Assembly: GCF_001598475.1 (NCBI RefSeq)
Contig: NZ_BCZA01000006.1
Location: forward strand, 124,001-188,000
DNA from: Pantoea agglomerans NBRC 102470
Lineage (GTDB): Bacteria; Pseudomonadota; Gammaproteobacteria; Enterobacterales; Enterobacteriaceae
Direction of reading: 5' to 3'
DNA length: 64,000 nucleotides
Both the position numbers and the translations under genes were made by a program. The notes below the pieces were generated by a model. The model was not told the origin of the DNA. It did not search any database and saw nothing but the letters and a program-made list of their open reading frames with translations. Shown here in pieces: positions 16,548 through 24,928 of the stretch. The stretch's first letter is position 1. Each line of letters starts with the position of its first letter.

Positions 16548-17075
16548 CTAGAGTTGCAGATCCGCGGCGGCTGCACCCCGTGCCAGATAACCGATCCGAT
16601 AGACTTCCTGCTCGCCAGCGGGGCGCAGGTGAGACGCGTTAACGTCTACTCCCTGCCAGCGGCTCACATCCCAGGCGCTGATCCCTGTTGTTACCGGCAG
16701 TGTCGTAAGGTCTGAATGCGGTGGAATCGTCCAGCGGTTCAGCGTTATAAAGCGGGCATCGGCCAGATCCGGCATGTGGCTCTGCCCCTCAAGCGCCAGC
16801 CAGCTTTCGATGATCGGCCAGCCAAAATCCCTGACCAGCGTCGCAAAGCCAGGACTTTGCAGGAAATGCTGCATCCCACTCGCCTCCCGCCAGAAATAGA
16901 GCGGTGCATAACGGTTTTCATTCTGTCCGTCATCATCACGGCAGGTGTAGAGATACGCCTTGGCCACCAGCCCTGGAAAGCCATCAAGCCGGGCACCGTT
17001 CAGACTGATGCGCTGTACGATGATGCCCATGTCGTAGTCAGCGGGCAGGGTAAAACGGTAATGCATGATAATCAT
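16548..17075 (-). CDS. DUF4865-family protein
   Basis: A 175-residue protein of the DUF4865 type (MHYRFTLPADYDMGIIVQRISLNG, later NRYAPLYFWREASGMQHFL and TISAWD-like segments). Function unknown; the fold is likely a dimeric ferredoxin-like monooxygenase relative. ATG 17075 overlaps the tautomerase stop as ATGA and has GGAGGAG directly upstream; ATG 17066 is the alternative start. Last gene of the CMD-tautomerase-DUF4865 operon. Confidence 0.72.
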   Translation of the reverse strand: MIIMHYRFTLPADYDMGIIVQRISLNGARLDGFPGLVAKAYLYTCRDDDGQNENRYAPLYFWREASGMQHFLQSPGFATLVRDFGWPIIESWLALEGQSHMPDLADARFITLNRWTIPPHSDLTTLPVTTGISAWDVSRWQGVDVNASHLRPAGEQEVYRIGYLARGAAAADLQL

Positions 17076-17461
17076 AACTCCTCCTGTGCCAGCATCCGGC
17101 CGCCGCTAAAGCTCCACTCTTCGGTGCTGTTAAACTGAATGATGATCATCACGTCGTCAGGATCGATCGCCATCTCCGCCTGAAGCGTCGTACAGAGTGA
17201 ATGATAAAAACGTTGCTTCTGTTGCCGCGTTCGCGGTCGGCCTGCCGTCACCTGAAACAGCACGAAATTGTCGCTACGCCCGCCGCTGAGATAATGACGA
17301 TCAAATACCCGCTGTCCGGCGGGCAGCATCTCAATCACCTGAAAGCAATCATGCTCAGGAACGTCAAATTCCGCGACCAGCGCCTGCTGAAGCAGCGTGG
17401 AAATCTGATGCAGAGCCGCCTCGCTGTAGCCCTGACGCAGGGTAATTCGGGTAAAGGGCAT
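17072..17461 (-). CDS. Tautomerase-family protein
   Basis: A 129-residue tautomerase-superfamily protein with the essential Pro directly after Met (MPFTRITL); this proline becomes the N-terminal catalytic base. The length is about twice a 4-oxalocrotonate tautomerase subunit, as in the fused or PptA-like members (DNFVLFQVTAGRPRT, VMIIIQFNSTEEWSF). Its start touches the stop of the upstream CMD gene and its stop overlaps the DUF4865 start: a tightly coupled operon. Confidence 0.8.
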   Translation of the reverse strand: MPFTRITLRQGYSEAALHQISTLLQQALVAEFDVPEHDCFQVIEMLPAGQRVFDRHYLSGGRSDNFVLFQVTAGRPRTRQQKQRFYHSLCTTLQAEMAIDPDDVMIIIQFNSTEEWSFSGGRMLAQEEL

Positions 17462-17766
17462 CAGTGATTATCCTCCAGATAACCCAGCGCGGTGACGGCG
17501 GCGGGCCAGCCTGCGTAAAACGCCAGATGCGTGAAGCTCTCCACCAGCTCATCCTGCGTCAGTCCATTTTGCCGGGCGAAATCGATGTGCCACGGCAGCT
17601 GCTGGACCCGCCCCAGCGCGGTTAACGTTGCCAGCGTCAGCAGGCTGCGTTCACGCGGTGACAGCAGTTCGCGCTGCCAGATATCGCCAAACAGCACCTG
17701 CTGTGTCAGTTCGGCCAGTTTTGGCGCGCGCTGCGCCAGTGTTTCCCGATCAAGCGATTTTCTCAT
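17461..17766 (-). CDS. Carboxymuconolactone decarboxylase family protein
   Basis: A 101-residue CMD-domain protein (RSLLTLATLTALGRVQQLPWHIDFARQNGLTQDELVESFTHLAFYAGWPAAVTAL). It matches the true decarboxylase-like branch with a conserved His and no CxxC, so it is probably not a peroxiredoxin-type AhpD. ATG 17766 has GAGGAGTGTGCA upstream; the longer frame to 17799 lacks that. First gene of a three-gene operon divergent from a LysR regulator. Confidence 0.8.
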   Translation of the reverse strand: MRKSLDRETLAQRAPKLAELTQQVLFGDIWQRELLSPRERSLLTLATLTALGRVQQLPWHIDFARQNGLTQDELVESFTHLAFYAGWPAAVTALGYLEDNH

Positions 17767-17862
17767 TGCACACTCCTCAGTGGTGAGACAGAGTGTCACT
17801 CAGGCCTTCAATCCTGAAAATCAAATTAATCAGCTCTTACCATCCATAAATACAGGACAATA

Positions 17863-18744
17863 ATGAATAAGGTACCGGAGTTCCTCGATATGGATGCGCT
17901 GCGCAGTTTCGTCGCGGGCATTGATGCCGGCAGCTTTGCCCTGGCGGCACAGCATCTGTGTCGGTCTGCCTCGGCCGTCAGTGCGCAGCTTAAGAAACTT
18001 GAGCAGCAATGCGGCACGGCGCTGGTGATGAAAAAAGGGCGTCATGTGCAGCTGACCCGCAGCGGCGAACAGCTGATGAGTTACGCCAGACGCCTGCTGT
18101 CGCTGAACGATGAGACATTGCGAGCAGTGAAAGGCGAAGCGTTACAGGGCGAAATTCGCATCGGGATGCAGGAGGATTTTGGCGAGGCATTGATGCCGGC
18201 CATTCTCGGCGCCTTCAACCGGCAGCATCCGGATGTGATGCTGACCGCACGCGTCGACAGAAATCTGCCGCTGCTTACGGCGCTGGCCCGTCATGAGCTG
18301 GACCTGGCGCTGCTGTGGCAGGCAGAGCAGCAGGCTGGCACGCAGTTAATTGGTCAGTGTCCGTTAGCCTGGATACAGCATCCGGCATTTGATCTGGCGG
18401 GATATCTGCAGCGCGGCGAGCCGCTGCCGCTGGTGGCATTCGATGCGCCGTGTGTCATGCGATCGCGCGCCATCGAGGCGCTGGATAAGGCAGGTATTCC
18501 GTGGCGGGTAGTGTTCACCAGCCACAGTCTTAGCGGGATCTGGGCGGCATTACAGGCCGGGCTGGGCATCACCCTGCGCACCCGCGCAGGGTTGCCGGAG
18601 ACACTGGTGATTGAATCCCACCGGCTGCCAATGCCCGGCTATCTGGGTATCGCGCTCGCCCGCTCAGATCAGGGTGACGATCCGGCGCGAGCACTCTTGC
18701 AGCATCTGATCACGCAAGCCGCCCTGCCCTTTGTTCAGCGCTGA
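17863..18744 (+). CDS. LysR-family regulator of the CMD/tautomerase operon
   Basis: A 293-residue LysR regulator: HTH in residues 9-67 (MDALRSFVAGIDAGSFALAAQHL then SASAVSAQLKKLEQQ) and effector domain (GEIRIGMQEDFGEALMPAILGAF onward). The gap to the divergent CMD gene is 96 bp. The 3' end overlaps the convergent TetR gene by 35 bp, and both frames there code for plausible ends. ATG 17863 follows AGGACAATA. Confidence 0.85.
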   Translation: MNKVPEFLDMDALRSFVAGIDAGSFALAAQHLCRSASAVSAQLKKLEQQCGTALVMKKGRHVQLTRSGEQLMSYARRLLSLNDETLRAVKGEALQGEIRIGMQEDFGEALMPAILGAFNRQHPDVMLTARVDRNLPLLTALARHELDLALLWQAEQQAGTQLIGQCPLAWIQHPAFDLAGYLQRGEPLPLVAFDAPCVMRSRAIEALDKAGIPWRVVFTSHSLSGIWAALQAGLGITLRTRAGLPETLVIESHRLPMPGYLGIALARSDQGDDPARALLQHLITQAALPFVQR

Positions 18745-19297
18745 CTCCTATCTGAAATGCCCGCTGAACCAGAGACGAACAGTATTCTGCTGAGATGTCG
18801 CGGTCACCGAACAGAATATGAAACATCACCGGCGCCACGACCACATCGATGATGCGATCAACGTCAAAACCTGATTCGCCGCGTGCCTCGGCCCGACTTT
18901 TCAGTGTTTCAAGATGCTGATAGGTAAACCCACAGCATTTCTGGCTCGCCGCTTCAGCCTGACTTCCTATCACATCAGCCAGAAGCTCACGACCGACTTT
19001 GGACGACATCTCTTCAGCATACTGCTGGATGAACGCGGTAAGATCGCCGGCCGACGATCCGGTATCTTCCGGTTCTGCAATGGGCCGCATCCGTGCCACG
19101 GCCACATCCGCCAGCAACTGGGACAGATCGCCCCAGCGCCGATAGATCGTGGAAGGTGTCACACCCGCCTGTTCGGCGATCATCGGCACTGTAATAGCTG
19201 AACGATCAAGCGTTTCAAGCAAGCGGTTAACGGTGTTATGCACTTCCGCCTGAATACGTGCGCTGCGCCCACCCTGCCGAATCATCTCCCTCGCCAT
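18710..19297 (-). CDS. TetR/AcrR-family regulator
   Basis: A 195-residue TetR regulator: HTH at about 12-60 (AITVPMIAEQAGVTPSTIYRRWGDLSQLLADV) and a C-terminal ligand domain of the TetR_C_16 type (FDVDRIIDVVVAPVMFHILFGDRDI). ATG 19297 is preferred over GTG 19300, with GGGAG six bases upstream. A 25-bp dyad 36 bp upstream recurs in front of the MFS exporter at 24.9 kb with 21 of 25 identical positions, so that exporter is the best candidate target along with itself. Confidence 0.85.
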   Translation of the reverse strand: MAREMIRQGGRSARIQAEVHNTVNRLLETLDRSAITVPMIAEQAGVTPSTIYRRWGDLSQLLADVAVARMRPIAEPEDTGSSAGDLTAFIQQYAEEMSSKVGRELLADVIGSQAEAASQKCCGFTYQHLETLKSRAEARGESGFDVDRIIDVVVAPVMFHILFGDRDISAEYCSSLVQRAFQIGVSAEQRAGRLA

Positions 19298-19332
19298 CAC
19301 TTTCTCCCGCTTTTATCAGCCTCAACGTCATG

Positions 19333-19357
19333 GTTAAAGCAACGAAGTTGCATTAAC
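19333..19357. promoter_or_regulatory. Candidate TetR operator (own promoter)
   Basis: Inverted repeat TTAAAGCAA-N5-TTGCATTAA in front of the TetR gene, symmetric except for one position. It matches the 24848-24872 site at 21 of 25 positions. Confidence 0.7.
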
Positions 19358-19424
19358 AGATAGCGGCAGTGTACCCCATCTCAGGCTGAGCAGGCGCTAA
19401 TGTGTGCTATCGGGCGATTGAGAA

Positions 19425-19556
19425 TCAAGGCTGCAGTTTACTCAGGACAGATTTAACCGGCTCGGCGGTGAGATGTGACGAACGGTTATCTGATGCGCCT
19501 ATCCATAAAAGACTGACTGCCATAACTGCTGAAATAAAAATTGTACGAATATCCAT
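19425..19556 (-). CDS. 43-residue small protein with signal/membrane segment
   Basis: Short ORF with a very strong ribosome site (GGGGGAGG, 4 nt before ATG 19556) and stop at 19425. The product starts MDIRTIFISAVMAVSLLWIG, one hydrophobic segment suited to a signal peptide or membrane anchor, then a polar tail ending VKSVLSKLQP. No family recognised. It lies between the TetR operator and the acetyltransferase gene in a region otherwise without genes. Confidence 0.5.
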   Translation of the reverse strand: MDIRTIFISAVMAVSLLWIGASDNRSSHLTAEPVKSVLSKLQP

Positions 19557-19693
19557 AAAGCCTCCCCCTGATTAAGGTGGCTAAAGTAATCCACACAGCG
19601 GAGTATTAATCGCGGGATAAGAGAGGGTTTAAAGGGACTTAGTGCGAAAAGGTGGCGCAGATTTCGCCACGCCTGAATCACAAACGGGAAAGA

Positions 19694-20251
19694 TCAGACA
19701 GATGCGGTAACGATGTTGCCAGCCGCAAGCCAGTCACGTCGTGTGAGGGTGTACATCAGGCTGGGAGGCAACCCCTCCGGATCGTCGACCTTTTTCAAAA
19801 AGGTCAGGCCCGCTTTTTCCAGTACCCGCCGCGAAGCCAGATGGTTTTCGCGCGTCACACCCGTAATGATGCTCAGCCCGGCCTCTTCGAATCCGTAGCG
19901 AATGGCTCTGCGGGAAAGCTCGGTGGCATACCCTTTTCCCCAGGCAGCAGGCTCAAACCGGTAACCGAGATTATTCGTCTGACGACCGTCAAACTGGCTT
20001 CTGAAAACGCCCCCAAAGCCAATGATTTTATCCGGATGGGCTTTCTCAAATATCGTCCAGTCGCCAAAACCCTGTTCCTGATAGCTCTGTAATATGCGCT
20101 CTATGGCCTGAATGGCATACGTTCTGTCGGGCCATGGACCTCGCGGGTTAAATTTATGCGTTTCGGGGTCGCCATAGATTCTGAAGAGGTCGCCAAGATC
20201 CTCGCGAAGAGTATATCTGTAGAGCAGCCGCTCTGATTCCCAAACCATCAT
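19694..20251 (-). CDS. GNAT-family N-acetyltransferase (RimJ/RimL type)
   Basis: A 185-residue acetyltransferase using acetyl-CoA: ESERLLYRYTLREDLGDLFRIYGDPE at the start, the beta-4 stretch KIIGFGGVF, the CoA-binding loop EPAAWGKGYATELSRRAIRYGFE (a Q/RxxGxG/A variant, WGKGYA) and NHLASRRVLEKAGLTF. ATG 20251 (or 20248) follows AAAAGGAGCGC; the frame open to 20317 adds residues unlike the family. Substrate unknown; the type often acetylates ribosomal proteins or antibiotics. Confidence 0.82.
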   Translation of the reverse strand: MMVWESERLLYRYTLREDLGDLFRIYGDPETHKFNPRGPWPDRTYAIQAIERILQSYQEQGFGDWTIFEKAHPDKIIGFGGVFRSQFDGRQTNNLGYRFEPAAWGKGYATELSRRAIRYGFEEAGLSIITGVTRENHLASRRVLEKAGLTFLKKVDDPEGLPPSLMYTLTRRDWLAAGNIVTASV

Positions 20252-20490
20252 GCGCTCCTTTTGGGTGCTGAATAAGCCATTTTTACTGTTTATATCAGCA
20301 ACTTCTCCTGTCACCAACTCTGTTACCTCGGCTCAACGGCTGGCAGCTAATCACTAACAGCATGGCATCTTTGACGGAAGTACACAGAAAGCCTGCGATG
20401 TAAGGACCTGCCAGCATCCTGCTGGAATCCGGTCAAAAAGAGCAGACGCGGCTGGGGCTCGCGTCCGGTCTGTTCTGTTGCGCCTGCCGA

Positions 20491-22044
20491 TTAAGCTTCG
20501 CTGTGCACTCTAAACGAATCAACCATGCCACGCAGTGCATGTGCCTGCTCAGACAGCGACTGAGAAGCCGACGAAGACTCTTCAACCAGTGCGGCGTTGT
20601 TTTGCGTCACGCCATCCATCTGACTCACGGCGATGCTGACCTGCGAAATACCCTGCATCTGCTCGGAGGAAGACAGGGAGATATTATCCATTGCCTCGGC
20701 CAGCTCACTGACCATACCGACAATTTTCAGGATGCTCTGGCCGGTTCCGGCCGCCACCGAGACACCCTGCTCTACCTGTCCGACGGTCTGTTCAATTAGC
20801 GATTTGATGTCCCGTGCCGCGGTTGCACTTCGCTGTGCAAGCGAGCGAACCTCACCTGCAACGACGGCAAATCCACGCCCCTCTTCTCCGGCTCTTGCCG
20901 CTTCAACGGCCGCGTTAAGCGCCAGAATATTGGTCTGGAAAGCGATACCTTCAATAACGCCAGTGATGTCGCGGATTTTCGCGGCGCTCAGTGAGATGCC
21001 ATTCATGGTTTCGGACATACGCTGGACATCATTTTCACCGCCGCGAGCCAGCGAGGCCGTTTCACGAGCCGAACCGGCAGTCTGCTGTGCGCCAAGGGTA
21101 TTGCTTTTTACCGTCGCGGTAAGTTGCTCCATGCTGGCAGCCGTTTCCTGCAACGCAGACGCCTGCTCCTCGGTTCGTGAAGATAACTCGGTATTACCAC
21201 GAGAAATCTCATCAGCGGCCAGCGCCACGGAACCCGCAGCCTCTTTAATACGGGAAACCAGCTCACGCAGATTAGCCTGCATACCACCCAACGATGCCAG
21301 CAGGCTGTTGGTATCACCGCGTCGCAATGCCACTGACGTGGTGAGATCGCCTGAGGCGATAGCGGCAGCCAGTGCCTGAGCCTGAGCCGGTTCGCCTCCC
21401 AGCTGACGCATCAGGATACGCACGGTAAAAAGACAGGTTGCCGCTGCTAATAGAATTGAGGTGCCCGCGAGGATCATCAGCGTGAAGCCAGTACGCGACG
21501 ACGAATCACTGCTCATCGTCACCGCTTTCTGGCTCTCTACACTCTGAATCGCTGAAAGGGTGTTAAGCGCATCCAGCAGCTTACGCTGCGCCGGACGCGT
21601 CACGGTCAGCAGATAGGCAGTGGCTTCCTGCGAACGATTATCCAGCCCCAACCGGCCAGCCTGTTCAAGGGAGTCGAGCGTGGCTTTCTCTTCGGACAGC
21701 CCCTTATTGAACGCTTCGCGTGCAGCAGGAGTGGCATCATCCATCATGCGGGTCAGCGACTCACGGGTGGTGATGTAAAGCGTTTTCTGAGTCTGCAGCC
21801 GTTTCCATTCCGGTTCCATCGCTTTGGTGTCGGTCAGCAGCGCCATATTACGCACCGCGATGCCCATATCACGCAGGGCACCCCGCATATCAAGTACCAT
21901 CTGATAGCGTTTCATCTTCACATTGACGACATCGTTCATGCCATCACGAGCATTGTTAAGAGCGTGTAAAGCAATCCCGCTACACAGAATAAACAGCAGA
22001 ATGAGCAGGCCAAAGCCAGCATACAGACGAGTTGAAATTTTCAC
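20491..22044 (-). CDS. Methyl-accepting chemotaxis protein
   Basis: A 517-residue transmembrane chemoreceptor. First span at about 7-28 (YAGFGLLILLFILCSGIAL), a periplasmic four-helix-bundle ligand domain (about 30-190), second span near 190-212 (TLMILAGTSILLAAATCLF), a HAMP linker (GGEPAQAQALAAAIASGDLTT), then the methylation and signalling helices. The CheA/CheW hairpin tip is clear (GIAFQTNILALNAAVEAARAGE region). The C-terminus RVHSEA lacks the NWETF-type CheR-docking pentapeptide, so it would depend on other receptors for adaptation. The start is a GTG (22044). Confidence 0.92.
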   Translation of the reverse strand: MKISTRLYAGFGLLILLFILCSGIALHALNNARDGMNDVVNVKMKRYQMVLDMRGALRDMGIAVRNMALLTDTKAMEPEWKRLQTQKTLYITTRESLTRMMDDATPAAREAFNKGLSEEKATLDSLEQAGRLGLDNRSQEATAYLLTVTRPAQRKLLDALNTLSAIQSVESQKAVTMSSDSSSRTGFTLMILAGTSILLAAATCLFTVRILMRQLGGEPAQAQALAAAIASGDLTTSVALRRGDTNSLLASLGGMQANLRELVSRIKEAAGSVALAADEISRGNTELSSRTEEQASALQETAASMEQLTATVKSNTLGAQQTAGSARETASLARGGENDVQRMSETMNGISLSAAKIRDITGVIEGIAFQTNILALNAAVEAARAGEEGRGFAVVAGEVRSLAQRSATAARDIKSLIEQTVGQVEQGVSVAAGTGQSILKIVGMVSELAEAMDNISLSSSEQMQGISQVSIAVSQMDGVTQNNAALVEESSSASQSLSEQAHALRGMVDSFRVHSEA

Positions 22045-22308
22045 AGGCGAGTCTCATGAGTGGATGTAATAAGGTGGTAATGTCTTTCTGCTATCGGCAT
22101 TGTGTGAAGAATTTGTAGCCACGGCCGGTAATAAACTTTTTTCAGGCGGAGGGGTGACGGGTACGCGCAGACTTATTATCGTAAATAGCCGCTTACAGAC
22201 TCTGGCTCTGGTGTTATTGATGTTAACGTTATGCTTTAGCTGGTATGTCGGGTTTGTGGCGTATCATAAGCGTCATGGGAATCGGATTAATAAAAGGAAA
22301 GTGCAAAA

Positions 22309-22926
22309 ATGTCTGAACAGAGCAGCATTATCACTGAACTTACCGAACTTGAAGGTCTTTACGGCACGGTCGCCCGGCCCTCTGTCGCTAAAGAAACCGA
22401 TCATATTCATCCCGCCTATCGTCCGTTTATCGCCGCCTCGCCTTTTGTGGCGCTGGCAACGTCGGGGCCCGAGGGACTGGATGTTTCACCGCGCGGCGAT
22501 CCGGCCGGATTTATCGAAATCGAAGATGACAAGACCCTGTTATTACCCGACAGACGCGGCAATAACCGCATCGACAGCCTGCGCAACATTCTGCATGACA
22601 ATCGGGTAGCGCTGCTTTTTCTCATCCCTGGCATTGGCGAGACGTTGCGCGTGAACGGCACAGCAGCGATCAGTACCGACCCGGCACTGCTTGAGCGCTT
22701 TGCCATCAACAATCAGCTGCCAAAAACCGTATTGCGCATCACTGTGGAGAGCGTTTTCTTTCAGTGCAGCCGGGCGATTATTCGCTCCGGATTATGGGAT
22801 GCCGAAACGCAGATCTCACGGCAGTCGCTGCCCAGCACCGGTTCCATCCTCAAACAGATTGCAGAGATTGATGGCGATGCCTACGACAAAGCGCTGCCTG
22901 AGAGATTGAAGAACTCACTTTACTGA
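22309..22926 (+). CDS. Pyridoxamine 5'-phosphate oxidase-fold protein
   Basis: A 205-residue split-barrel flavin/F420-type oxidoreductase of the MSMEG_1061-like group: PFVALATSGPEGLDVSPRGDPAGF, LLLPDRRGNNRIDSLRNIL, VALLFLIPGIGETLRVNGTA. These are FMN-phosphate contact segments in the family. Often annotated general stress or antibiotic-inactivating flavoprotein; the substrate is unknown. ATG 22309 follows AAAAGGAAAG. The overlapping frame starting at 22100 is a shadow. Confidence 0.8.
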   Translation: MSEQSSIITELTELEGLYGTVARPSVAKETDHIHPAYRPFIAASPFVALATSGPEGLDVSPRGDPAGFIEIEDDKTLLLPDRRGNNRIDSLRNILHDNRVALLFLIPGIGETLRVNGTAAISTDPALLERFAINNQLPKTVLRITVESVFFQCSRAIIRSGLWDAETQISRQSLPSTGSILKQIAEIDGDAYDKALPERLKNSLY

Positions 22927-22947
22927 TCGCCGTTCAGGGCCAGGAGG

Positions 22948-22980
22948 CTTCACTTCATCCGGCGTGCCGATGAGTGAAGT
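22948..22980. terminator. Imperfect hairpin after the flavin-fold gene
   Basis: CTTCACTTCATC...GATGAGTGAAG imperfect stem between convergent genes, without a clear T-run. Confidence 0.4.
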
Positions 22981-23049
22981 ACTTATACTTTCGGAACGGA
23001 GATCATCGTGCGCCTGCAGTCACGCCTCTAAGCGCAAACAGCGATAGCG

Positions 23050-23445
23050 TTACGCAAAGCTCTCCAGTATCTGCTTTGCATGCAGGTAGTCGTAAGAGGT
23101 CACTTCAATTTTATTATTACTGAGATCGCTGAAATAGACGGACATCGACACGTCATGGTCGCTGACGCTGAAAGGGATTTTATTCTTACGGAGTACAGGC
23201 ATAAGTTCGTTGAAAGATAATGCTGCCACCCCGAAAGCCACCGTATGGCCTGGTGGCTGAGATTTTCGCAGGAAAAGAGAGAGTGATGCCCTGTTATTTC
23301 TTATGACCAGCGGCCCACCCTGTTCAAACCAGAAGTACAGGGAAGGGTCGCGTTCAAAGCCCAGGATCTCGTTGTACCACTTTTCTGCCTGTTCAATATT
23401 TTCAACGTAGAGATGGATATGATCGATCTCAGCTATCTTCATCAT
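23050..23445 (-). CDS. VOC/glyoxalase-like protein
   Basis: A 131-residue vicinal-oxygen-chelate fold protein: IDHIHLYVENIEQAEKWYNEILGF opens the first beta-alpha-beta-beta-beta module, and VSMSVYFSDLSNNKIEVTSYDY closes the second. The metal ligands expected for this fold (H10 and the E in IEVTSYD) are present. ATG 23445 or 23442 follows GGGAGCCAG. Substrate unknown; dioxygenase, lyase or resistance proteins share the fold. Confidence 0.78.
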   Translation of the reverse strand: MMKIAEIDHIHLYVENIEQAEKWYNEILGFERDPSLYFWFEQGGPLVIRNNRASLSLFLRKSQPPGHTVAFGVAALSFNELMPVLRKNKIPFSVSDHDVSMSVYFSDLSNNKIEVTSYDYLHAKQILESFA

Positions 23446-23611
23446 CTGGCTCCCTGATTGTTATTAACAGTGAGACTCGCCGAAATATTATTGATAAACA
23501 ACCCGAAAAGCACATGACAACATGAAATTTACCATGATTCTTTATGGCGGACAGAGATTACCCTAAAGGCTCCTGCGACAATCATATTGCTTAGCTTGTT
23601 TAATTAAAGCC

Positions 23612-24619
23612 TCACTTATCCTTTTTTAAGCAGACCAGTGCAAACCTTCCTCGTTCCGCTACAGATTCTGATATATCGGAAGCCAGTTGAGTGGCCATGG
23701 AAAAGGCTTCATCACATATATTTTCTAATTCTTTAATCAGCATTTCTCCGGCTATACGCCGTACCATCGGTGAGCGGTCAAGTATGGCCATCCTTAAGAT
23801 ATCAATAAAAGGCCTGGAAACGGCTATTGTTTTTTCATTTAAAACAGGTACACGCCGTCGTACGCCAAAGGCTTTATCAATCCACTTCCATTCCATCCCC
23901 TCGGACCAGATAATTTTGCCTTCGAACAGGCAGCGGTACGCCTTCGCACGCAGTGAGGGCTGAATGGAGGATTCAGCAATCTCAGACAGAAAATTATCTA
24001 ATACTGACGTGCGTCCTGCTTGGGTAAAGACAGTTGCAGCAGGCCCCGAAGAAGTGCAGATAAGTCTTTTTTTCAGAGAGGCAGTGACGTTCTCCATTGA
24101 AATAATGTCTGTCAGTACCTCGTGTTCCTTCTCACCCGCTCTTCCCCATGAGGTCCAATAGGGAAGCGTTATAAACAAGACATCCACGATAACTTCCGGG
24201 TCAGAAGCTGCTGCGATTGAGGGAAGTGCTTCACGGGCGGCTTCTCTCACCTGAGGAACCCAATCATTTAACCTTCTGACGGCTAAGGCAAATAAAAAAC
24301 TGTTGGGTGCACCAACTGATAATGTTCGTAATGCGCGTTCCCGCCGAAAACCATCTGCATGACATAAGTCCATCCACCTGAGAGAACCCACCTGCTGGAT
24401 CTCAGCACCTGTCCGTTTATAACCTGATGTATAAAAAGATGAGTCAATCTGCCAGCGTATTAATCGCTCCCAGTCATCAAGACTTTTCAATGGCAGTTGT
24501 GACGTTGCAGCCACGAAAGCTGATATATCAGGCCGTATTCTCTGATAAAAAATATCGAAGGTGAGTGATTTTTTGACTGCTTCAGTAACTTCCTGTTTAA
24601 GGCTTTCCTGCAATAGCAT
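23612..24619 (-). CDS. HEAT-repeat-like hypothetical protein
   Basis: A 335-residue soluble, all-helical protein. HEAT-type pairs are visible at about 105-155 (FALAVRRLNDWVPQVREAAREAL then DPEVIVDVLF) and at about 285-335 (LRMAILDRSPMVRRIAGEMLIKEL). No catalytic motif or membrane span. Base composition is more AT-rich than in flanking genes, hinting at recent acquisition. No operon partner. Function unknown; HEAT solenoids generally act as protein-binding scaffolds. Confidence 0.6.
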   Translation of the reverse strand: MLLQESLKQEVTEAVKKSLTFDIFYQRIRPDISAFVAATSQLPLKSLDDWERLIRWQIDSSFYTSGYKRTGAEIQQVGSLRWMDLCHADGFRRERALRTLSVGAPNSFLFALAVRRLNDWVPQVREAAREALPSIAAASDPEVIVDVLFITLPYWTSWGRAGEKEHEVLTDIISMENVTASLKKRLICTSSGPAATVFTQAGRTSVLDNFLSEIAESSIQPSLRAKAYRCLFEGKIIWSEGMEWKWIDKAFGVRRRVPVLNEKTIAVSRPFIDILRMAILDRSPMVRRIAGEMLIKELENICDEAFSMATQLASDISESVAERGRFALVCLKKDK

Positions 24620-24928
24620 GCGCCCTTTTCCCCAAATTAAATTTATAAAGGTTTGAGCTTATCTATAAAGTCACGGTGGCCCAAAGTCAACGTGCCTCTG
24701 CCAGCACATGAACTCCCGTCAGTAGAGGGTCAGTACATCAAATATCCTGATAAAAGGCTTGCCTCTGTCAAAAAGCAGACGTAACACCTTGAAGAGCTCT
24801 CACCGTTACAAACTCTCAGACACGCCTTAAGCCCCACCGCAATAAACGTTAAAGCAAAGATATTGCATTAAGGTTCAGATAGCCGTATACCTTATTAAAA
24901 GCTAATACTTTGCATTAAGGTGATTTCC
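24620..24928. promoter_or_regulatory. MFS promoter region with two TetR-type operators
   Basis: The dyad at 24848-24872 (GTTAAAGCAA-AGATA-TTGCATTAAG) matches the TetR gene's upstream site at 21 of 25 positions. A second, degraded copy at 24895-24919 matches 18 of 25 and runs into the MFS ribosome site. The pair spacing is 47 bp. The rest of this 309-bp gap shows no gene. Confidence 0.65.

Noticed and set aside
19499-19681. 60-residue minus frame
   Set aside because: Overlaps the better-supported 43-residue ORF and lacks a ribosome site.
22100-22609. 169-residue plus-strand frame with a hydrophobic stretch
   Set aside because: Its second half is the flavin-fold gene read in another frame; the first half lacks a ribosome site.
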